Below are positions 55,838 through 64,000 of a stretch of DNA of 64,000 nucleotides, in pieces. Both the position numbers and the translations under genes were made by a program. The notes under the pieces were generated by a model. That model saw only the letters and a program-made list of their open reading frames with translations, did not search any database and was not told where the DNA came from. Position 1 is the stretch's first letter, and each line of letters begins with the position of its first letter. Source of the DNA: Clitoria ternatea. Its lineage: Eukaryota; Streptophyta; Magnoliopsida; Fabales; Fabaceae. The stretch spans positions 29,762,501 to 29,826,500 of the forward strand of contig CM075675.1 in assembly GCA_037962975.1 (NCBI GenBank). Direction: 5' to 3'.

Positions 55838-58055
55838 ATGTTACCTCAAACATTAGCTACCCCTGTAGTACTCCTTGCGATTTTCATTTTCATTCTATCC
55901 TTTGGCTTGTTGAAGAATCAAATTAACCAATGTGAAGAAAATAAGAAACAACCACCACCAGGTCCCAAACCTTTGCCAATTATTGGTAACCTCCACATGC
56001 TTGGGAAATTCCCACATCGTACGCTTCAAGCCCTTGCCATAAAATATGGTCCCATAATGTCCTTGAAGTTAGGACATGTTCCAACCGTTGTGGTTTCTTC
56101 GCCTGAAACCGCTAAGCTATTCCTCAAGACCCATGACATTGTTTTTGCTAGCAGGCCAATAACTCAAGCAGCTCAATACATATTATATGGGAGCAAGGGC
56201 TTGGTGTTTTCCCAATATGGTGCTTATTGGCGTAACATGAGAAAGCTATGCACCATACACCTTTTAAGTGCCTCAAAAGTTGAGATGTTTGCTCCTTTGA
56301 GGAGGGTGGAATTGGGACTATTTGTGAAGTCACTTGAAAAAGCCTCAGCTTCATGTGATGTTGTGAATGTTAGTGAAGAGGTTGGGGAGCTTATATCCAA
56401 TATTGCCTATAGAATGATATTTGGTCGTAGCAAGGATGATGGATTCGACATCAAGGGACTTTTTCATGAGGCTATTCATTTGAGTGGACTTTTCAATGTG
56501 GCTGATTATATACCTTGGTTAGACCTCTTTGATCTTCAGGTAAGTAACTGATATAAATTGATGATGTTTATAATGGTTATTTTATATTGTTTATTGTAAA
56601 GCAAATACTTTTTATATTAATTGTAAAAGATAATTGGTGTAAATTTTTTTTTAAAATAAAACAGAATAACGTATGGGGAGATGAAGAAGCCAAATTCTTT
56701 GAAACCGTAGCGGAAGGCAAGATAGAAATTATTAAATAAGGTTGTAAAAATCAAGATTTTACATAAATTTAGAAGGTCGTAACTAATAGAATCATAATAT
56801 GAATGGTAAGATTCTACTCAAAATATAAAATTAAACTATAATTAATAAGACTAAAATTAAGCTCAAAATACATTAGAATTATAAAAATATCCTATTATTC
56901 CTTTAAAAGTCATATTTTTATCAAATAGTACGTAACCAATAAGACTAAAATCCTAATTCCTAACTGAATAATGTTGAATATGAAAGTTTAAACAAATCTA
57001 AAAAAACAACTAAATTAATTAAGCAAATCACAAATGTGGCAATCCATGTAATCGTTCTTCACATGATCTTCATCCTCACTAATTTCATCTCCATGAGCAT
57101 GAGGAGCATCTAAATCATCCAAAGGTGCACCACTAGCATTATTAACACTATCTCAATCTTCTACTTGAACTAAATCCTCATTTAACTCTAAATTTGCATT
57201 CGGTCATCCTCTACTATCCACTCATTATTAGATGGGATATCTTCAATGTTAAAGTGTTCCTTATTTCTAGGTTGCTTCTTCTTGGCCAATCTTCTATTAG
57301 CCATTACAAAATTACATCATTCATTGTCTTTTGCTTGAGACAATTTCTTCTCTTCATATGAACCTAATAAATTTAAAACATTTATTAACAATTTAAATTC
57401 TTAAGTAATAATTAAAACATCAATTTTAAAAAATTAATTTCAAATCTTACTATCTCAAAGGCACTCCAATTATACTTACAACAGGATGAACTACATGTTA
57501 AACTCAAAATTGCAAATTGTTGTAGCTCAAGATGATATCACTAAGATTCCCAATATTGTGATGGAGTCTTGTTTTTAAGACCAAGCTCTACCACTTTAGT
57601 ACTAAAATAATTTGATTTACTCTTGAAATCTTCTAGCCACCCATCAATCTTATTTACTACTTGCATGTCTCCCACCATCCTTTGCATATAGTCAAAAAAT
57701 CCATGCTTAAGTTTAACATCAGGATTAAAATTAGGACCGTAGTGCAGTATTGGGTTCAAGTAGTAACCAGCAGCATGCAACGGTCTATGCAAATTATTTA
57801 TCCCATCTCTTGTTAATGATGGCCCATAAAGGAATGTAGCTAGCGTAAGGAAAAAACAACAAAATTAAATTAATCAATTCTAAATAAAAATACAGAAACA
57901 CGTATGTCCGTCCCGGCATTGTTTATTTCGATACAAAATAATAAATAACAATAAATAAAAATTAAAAAATAATGAAAAGAGGGGATTCTATTTTTTATTT
58001 TTTAAAATAGATAAATGAATAAAATATATACACTTTTTTTATTCCTTTTCCCCCC

Positions 58056-58089
<34 letters not shown>

Positions 58090-61000
58090 GTCTTACTCCC
58101 TTTGCTAAAACAATGAAATGGAGGGAGCCTTGTTTTCAAAAATAAAAAATTCAATGCATGTTATGGGAAAATTGATAGTAACAAGCCCTAAAGGGTCAAA
58201 TGACAAAGTTTGCTTCTGAATTTTTTCATATCAAAGGGAACAAAAATGACAAATGTAGTTAATGAAAATAAGAGAAAGCTTTGAATTTGAAAATGCAACA
58301 TGAAAATGACAATGACACTCTTTTACAAACACTTCACGGGCATCAATATAAAGACCACCATCAGAAATTATAAAAGGGGGAACAACAACCATTTTAGATA
58401 CAAAACTAAGCCATTTTGCAATTTTAAAAAATAGCAAAGAGGTTTTTTATCTTCATTTTTTCACCATTTTCGTCATCTTCACCCACTTCACCACCCAAAA
58501 TCACCACCAGACCTTTACCATATTTAAACTCACTCCACTACCTATCTCAATCGCCATCTCCAATAACAACCCATTATCACTAACAACAGCCTATTTAATC
58601 CTCTCAACAACCTACCGCCTTCATTCTTCACCACTAACAACAACCCACCATCACCAATATCTCATACCTCATCATCACCACCAATAACCTCTCCTCCATC
58701 ATCACTATTTTCAAGCTCACAACAACCCTAAAACCATTCTCCCTCACTAAATCAACAACCCATTTTTAAAATCCCTATTTTCAAAACCCACCATCATTAT
58801 ATCATCTTCTTCACCGCAAAAAACAACCCAAAACCAATATCAAACTTCACCCCTTTCACTCACCACACTAACCCAACACTATAAACCTCTTCCAAATCTT
58901 CACTACTTATCTCTATCACCCCCCGGCCCTTAACCATCGCCATATCAAACAAAAGTAAAAAAAAAAAGAACAAAAAGAAATGAGAAATGAGTGACCCATC
59001 ACCGCCGCCGCCCATCCTTCTTCTTAGTTTATCCTCTTCCTTTTCTCTCTCTGACTCTCACTTATTCTCTCTTTTTTTGGTTAAAATAACATTAATTTTA
59101 AGGTTTCTTTTTTTTGGTCATTGGCCTTTGGCAAAGACCCATGTTTTTTAAAAAATGATAAAAAATATTTTTTAAAAACATAAATGAAAATAGTTTAGTT
59201 TATATTTTTTTGTGTTTGCAAGTTGTCAATGAGATTGTGATAGCCTAATGATGAGCCTTTGGATACCAGCAAGGGAGGGTTTGAAATCTAGGTCCACATG
59301 TTTTTACACATTTTTAGAATTAGAAGATGTATGTTGTGTTATGGTTAATTTGTTTTGCCTTTTTGATATAAAACACGGGTGCCTTGATGGAAATGGTAGG
59401 GTGTTAAGTCAAAAGGGAGTAGGTTCAAGCCTTGACTCCTAACTCTTTTTTTTTTGTTTTTCTTCTTTATTTTTTTTCTTTTACCTATTTATTTATTTAT
59501 TTATTTATTTATTCTTCTTTTTTTATTATTGCTTTAGTTTTCCTCTAACTCTTTTTTTTGTTTTTCTTCTTTATTTTTTTTTTCTTTTACCTATTTATTT
59601 ATTTATTTATTCTTTTTTTTATTATTGTTTTATTTTTCCTTTTTATGTTGTTAATAAGCTCTTTTTTAAAATTTAATTTAGTTTAACTTCTTTCTTTATT
59701 TTGTTTTATTTTACTCTTCTTGTAGTGCTTGATGTAAAAAATGAAAAATCATCATTTCCTTGTGTATGTTAATTTACATTCTTTATTGACTATCCTAAAA
59801 ACTAAAAAATATATTCCTAATTTAATCTTGAAATTTCATATTCCTTGTTTTAGAATTAAAATCATCGTTTTCATTAAATAAAACATGCAATGATATCATA
59901 ACAATGTCATATAAACATTTTGTCTACACCGATATTATAAGGTCGTAAGTGGGTGATACACGTATAAAATAGTTCATCTTGTATTCTCTTCTCGCACAAA
60001 ACGCCTCTTTTATTAAAATTCCTAAAAATGCAATGAAGTCTCTTTTCTTTTAAAAAATAGACATTTTCCTTAAACAAAAATCAAAGTTTTGACTTTATTT
60101 TATTTCTTTTTTCCTTTTTCCAAAATCTCAAAAATCATTCCAAACCTAAAAACATCGATTTTCAAATTTTATTTTTACCAAGGACTGTGTAATCCTGATT
60201 TCCCGATGTACTTAGGAATACGTAGGAGCGAGAATAATTCTTGTCGGGCTCGTTTTCATTTTAGTAATTTTTGTGTGTCTTCGTTTTATTTTGATCAATT
60301 TGACATTGTTACTATTTAATTTAGAAACACTATTTTACTACTATAAGGTTAATTTAGATGAAACATCTTATTAATTTTGTCGTATTTTCAATCTCTTTTT
60401 CATATGTTAAAAATAATAAGTTTTCTTTTGAAAAGATTAATTTGGATGAGACATCTCATTAATCTTAATTTAATTTATTTTTATTTTTATTTTATTTTTC
60501 TTCTTTCTTAAAAAAATATTCAATTTAAGATTAATTTGGACAAGATGTCCCGTTAACCTTATTTTGAAATTTCTTTTTTCCTTGTTTGTGTCGTTTATTT
60601 CCTTTCTTAGAGGTTAAGTTAATTTACAGGCTATTTAAAATACACGTGATCAATTTTAAGTAACCATTTTATGACGGACAGCGTGAGGTATTAATACCTT
60701 TCCTCTCTGTAATTTGGCTGTCGAATCTAGAATCTCATTTTTATGACCAGTGTCTTAACAAAAGTTTTCCTGATATTTTACCTTTAAATATGGTGAGTCT
60801 GATTTTCAAAAGGATTTCAAAACTTTCTTTTCTTTTTACGACCGGCCTCTCACCACGATCCTCGTTGGGACAAAATATTTATCATGGACTTAGTATTATT
60901 ATTAATTAATTATATATTTTTTTTTTACTTTACCAAGAGCTGTGACCATCTTCTTCTTAACCTTATCCATCTCTTCATAAACGAATCCCATAACAAGTTT

Positions 61001-63489
61001 CTTATCTGAATCCACCATACACAACACTTTAATTAGGGGAAAAATACCTCTCAAGCAATTTGTAACCCTATTTCAAAACTCCTTATCCAACACCAACAGT
61101 GACAGCAATTTCAAAAATTGAAAACAAAGAAATGGTGGCAAAACTAAAATTGATAATTGAAGGGTAGCAGATTTGGAGGCGGTGAATATGTGGCGGTTTC
61201 AAGGTGAACCACCACTCATTTGAAGATCCATAACCCCAAACCGCCGCTACAACCAAGGGCATGGACTCCACTGCACCTTTGTTACCAAGCACGCCTCTCT
61301 ACAAGCTGGGAGAAGGGCTTTTGAGCTGTAGTCAGAGCCAAAGAAGAACAAGCCACTACCAAGGATGGTGGTTGCAGAGGATTAGGCTAGAGAGTAAGAG
61401 AGTGGTTATAGAGGATTAAGACTGATTTAAATATATTTAAACTAATTTTTTTATATTTTAAAATAATCTAAACATATGATGTAATATTTAATATGTATAT
61501 ATGTTATAATATAAGAAAGATACAGGCATATTGTCGAAATATAAAAAATAGTCTAACTTGTTATAGTAGGTTAGTTTATATGGGTCTTTCATGATCATAG
61601 ATGGATAAAGTTCACCATAGAATGCACCTGATTTCACAAATGGCCTCCAAAATCCAAATTTGTTTGGTGCATGAGACGGAAACTTACAAAAAAAAAACAT
61701 TAAGGGTCTGTTTGGTTTCCAGTTGGGGAAACAAAGTTATGAAAATGAAAAAAACTAAAGGTTAATATTGATCCTTCACGTCGTTCGAGATAGTCAAAAC
61801 TTTATTTAACCGTATGATTTAATTTTGGGGGTTTAACCAATCAAGTTAGAAAACCAAACACACCCTAAATCGGTCGATTCTACATTATGACACACGATTT
61901 TAAAAACCTTATTAGTAACAACTTAGAATTCAAACTTTAGAGCTTTAGAGGTTTTAGGAAACATTTCTATAATTTTTATTTTCTTTTTTCAGTTACAAAA
62001 TTATCACTTTGTTTCATATTTTCCAAAGTTTTAGTATAGAAAGCTGGAAAAAAATATTTTTCGTGTTGTCTTGAATAAATTTTTGAAAATAAAGAATAAG
62101 GTGATGGTTTGTAATTAAAAATAAAGGATCACATTAACTAGTGTCTTAAAAATATTATTTTAAAAAAGTAAAAATAAAATTTTTTAATTAGAAATTATGT
62201 GAGAATTGTTTAGAAATCATAATGAATGAATTTTAATGATATTTTTAAAATAAATTTTTCCATTTTTTCTTTTTAATCCATACCTTTTAAGACACCTGTT
62301 TGCATTTTCCAAAAATAAAAACATAAAATGAAAATGAATTTTTTTTGCTAAACCACACTGTCAAACGCTAGCTGTGCTGGACATGGTCAAATTTAGTTTC
62401 TTTAAATGTGAATAATTAAAATTTATATTTATTTGTTTGTTTTGGTTAGGATGATTTTTTTTTGCATTTTTGGTTTCTGTTTTATGATACATTTAATTAT
62501 GCTTTTATGGTTGATTTAAATTGGATAGGTCATCAGATAAATTTTATATTCCTTTAGGGGGAGTAATTGTAATAATATAGGCTGCTACAAATTAAGCTTG
62601 TTATAATTCTTGTGATAAATATAAAGATTATATATATGCCACTTAATTAATTATTTCCATACTATCTGTACACTAGGGACTCAAAGGGAAATTCAAGAAA
62701 ATAAACAAGGGATTTGACCAAATGCTGGAGCAGATCTTCAGAGATCATGAGGATTCTTCAAACAACGAGGTGACCTACAAGGATTTTGTGGACATATTAC
62801 TATCACTTGTACACAATCCTCAATATAATGAGAACCATGTCATTGATAGAACCAACATCAAGGCTATTATATTGGATCTAATTGGAGGAGCATTTGACAC
62901 AGCTTCTACAGCAATTGAGTGGGCAATGTCAGAACTCATAAGGCACCCAAGGGTTATGAAAAAACTTCAAGATGAGTTAAAAGACATAGTTGGGTTAAAT
63001 AGGCAAGTGGAAGAGTTGGACTTGGCAAACTTGCCTTATTTGAATATGGTAGTGAAAGAGACTTTAAGGTTATATCCAATTGGACCATTACTAGTGCATG
63101 AGTCTCTAGATGATATTACTATCAATGGATATCACATAAAGAAAAAATCAAGAATTTTAATCAATGCCTGGGCAATAGGAAGAGATCCTAAAGTTTGGTC
63201 AGACAATGTTGAGATGTTTTATCCAGAGAGATTTGAAGATAGCAATGTAGACATAAAGGGGTATGATTTTCAACTTATACCATTTGGTTCAGGTCGGAGA
63301 AAGTGTCCAGGGATTTATTTAGGCATAATCACAGTTAAAATTGTTTTAGCTCAGTTGGTGCATTGTTTCAATTGGGAGCTTCCATTGGGCATGTCTTGTG
63401 ATGAATTGGACATGGCTGAAAAGTTTGGTCTCACAATGCCAAGAAGTGAGCCCGTACTTGCTGTGCCAACCTATCGGCTAGTTCAGTGA
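55838..63489 (+). CDS. cytochrome P450, CYP71 clan (CYP736A/CYP83-like), 2 exons
   Basis: Exon 1 is 55838-56539 and exon 2 is 62677-63489 (donor CAG/GTAAGT, acceptor ACACTAG/GG, phase 0), giving 504 residues, the normal length. The N-terminal membrane anchor (residues 8-27) is followed by the hinge PPPGPKPLPIIGNLHMLG, the WRNMRK C-helix, the I-helix oxygen-binding GGAFDTAST (304-312), the K-helix ETLR (362-365), PERF (417-420) and the heme loop FGSGRRKCPG with the Cys ligand at 444. All catalytic motifs are present. It should be an ER-bound monooxygenase using NADPH-P450 reductase. A single intron at this place is standard for A-type plant P450s. The substrate cannot be inferred. The intron is unusually long (6137 bp). 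Confidence 0.93.
57000..57850 (-). pseudogene. hAT transposase C-terminal fragment
   Basis: Minus-strand reading RPLHAAGYYLNPILHYGPNF...SQYWES is the characteristic approach to the hAT dimerisation region. After frame breaks it continues with CCKYNWSAFE (57440-57480; compare the hAT C-x-R-N-W-S-x-F motif) and further with VMANRRLAKKK. It is a broken fragment without visible terminal inverted repeats, in the P450 intron and antisense to the gene. Confidence 0.75.
58056..58090. repeat. (TC)n(TA)n microsatellite
   Basis: About eight TC units run into about ten TA units. Confidence 0.92.
59439..59640. repeat. duplicated CTAACTCTTTTT...(TTTA)n block
   Basis: Two copies of a roughly 107-bp block (starting about 59439 and 59545), each with CTAACTCTTTTTTTT, TTTTTCTTCTTTATTTTTTTT, CTTTTACCTATTTATTTATT and TTTTTTATTATTG. 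They differ mainly in repeat counts. Confidence 0.8.
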
Positions 63490-64000
63490 AGAGTAATTCA
63501 CTGCATAATTACTATTGTTATTTTTACTATTTTCTTTCATTTAGCTTCTCTATGGCATTTGAGACTTGGGTAATTTTTATGTTTTCTTATTTGTTAGTCT
63601 CTGTAATAAATTGTATGGAAAATAAACTTCCCTTGTGTTTACAATAAATTGTAATATTAGTAATAAATTGCAATATCACAATTTTTGACATGTAATTAAA
63701 CTATAAATACTATTATTAAATCTTAGAGTTTTACTATTTATAATGAACCAACCAACCGATTCGTTCACAAATAAAATATATCAAAAGAAAAAAATTACAC
63801 AAAATATTGTAAGTGGAGTTGCATTGTTAACACAGTTGTAAAATCGATTAGCCTATAGCTACATTGTCATCCGATTACATGAAAAGGAAAACATCATTTT
63901 TAGTGATAGCAAAGATTGTTCAAGATATACTGCTATGTATAAGATTTAATAATAGAATAGGAAGATATAAGAAGCTCCCTTTTCTGGCAATTGATTGATG
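63490..64000. other. P450 3' untranslated region and downstream DNA
   Basis: Two AATAAA signals (63605-63610 and 63620-63625) lie about 120 bp after the stop and probably direct polyadenylation. The rest is AT-rich with no gene seen. Confidence 0.55.

Larger units (their letters stand above)
56540..62676 (+). other. long intron of the P450 gene
   Basis: 6137 bp. It contains a hAT transposase fragment on the minus strand (about 57000-57850), a CT/TA microsatellite (58056-58090), an A/C-rich stretch without coding potential (58440-58980), a duplicated pyrimidine/TTTA block (59439-59640), and a fragment with GCGTGAGGTATTAATACC (about 60690) that looks like part of an unidentified repeat. The ORFs inside it show no recognisable domain apart from the hAT piece. 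Confidence 0.8.

Noticed and set aside
61083..61292. 69-residue minus-strand ORF in the P450 intron
   Set aside because: No known domain, and the surrounding sequence is noncoding and repeat-like.
1..64000. tRNA, rRNA or snoRNA genes
   Set aside because: Only tRNA-complementary primer binding sites were seen (13798, 19845, 39345); no cloverleaf or rRNA sequence was recognised by eye.

Overview
The window is plant nuclear DNA: very AT-rich, dominated by nested plant transposable elements, with GT-AG introns and one ordinary host gene. The host gene is a CYP71-clan cytochrome P450 whose sequence looks most like the legume CYP736A/CYP83-like group. The Athila-type and SIRE-like retroelements also fit a legume, but the species cannot be fixed from sequence alone. 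No RNA gene, CRISPR array or bacterial feature was seen.

Layout. 1-485 is the end of a Copia-like LTR. 486-1856 is the 3' end of a CACTA DNA transposon (remnants of its transposase and Ulp1-like protease, a subterminal repeat hairpin, and the terminal repeat), inserted into the tnp2 gene of a second CACTA element on the minus strand (1857-5787). 5941-7203 is a solo LTR with a perfect GATGC target duplication, inside an unrecognised decayed coding segment. 7983-15394 is a 3'-truncated Athila-type Gypsy element on the minus strand. 15395-18668 is the 3' part of a decayed Tat-lineage Gypsy element.

19111-44976 is a complete Tat-lineage Gypsy element: 733-bp LTRs, CTTCC target duplication, PBS, PPT. 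It is about 16.2 kb once a 9.66-kb younger Copia element (31548-41204; 1846-bp LTRs; CATCC duplication) is subtracted. 46939-52383 is another pol-deleted Tat-like element on the minus strand. 55838-63489 is the P450 gene, two exons split by a 6.1-kb intron that holds a hAT transposase fragment.

The most interesting system is a gene carried antisense to gag-pol by the Tat elements. The complete element has two diverged tandem copies (modules A and B). Each has two exons separated by an 85-87-bp intron at the same codon position, and exon lengths that sum to a whole reading frame (2442 nt; 2187 nt once the Copia insertion is discounted). Both are free of stops, although gag-pol of the same element carries a stop and a frameshift. 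A third copy (C, 15400-16857) keeps the intron position and has an antisense-facing TATA box; a fourth (D, 47971-49700) keeps the signature motif, coiled coil and TATA box. These copies come from three separate elements.

The inserted Copia element is also odd. It looks very recent (two LTR differences seen in 1846 bp) and keeps an intact gag and an intact accessory ORF with its own TATA box, but pol is reduced to an RNase H tail. Its interior is strewn with a motif resembling the LTR/PBS junction, and its LTRs hold 14 copies of the palindrome GAATCGATTC.
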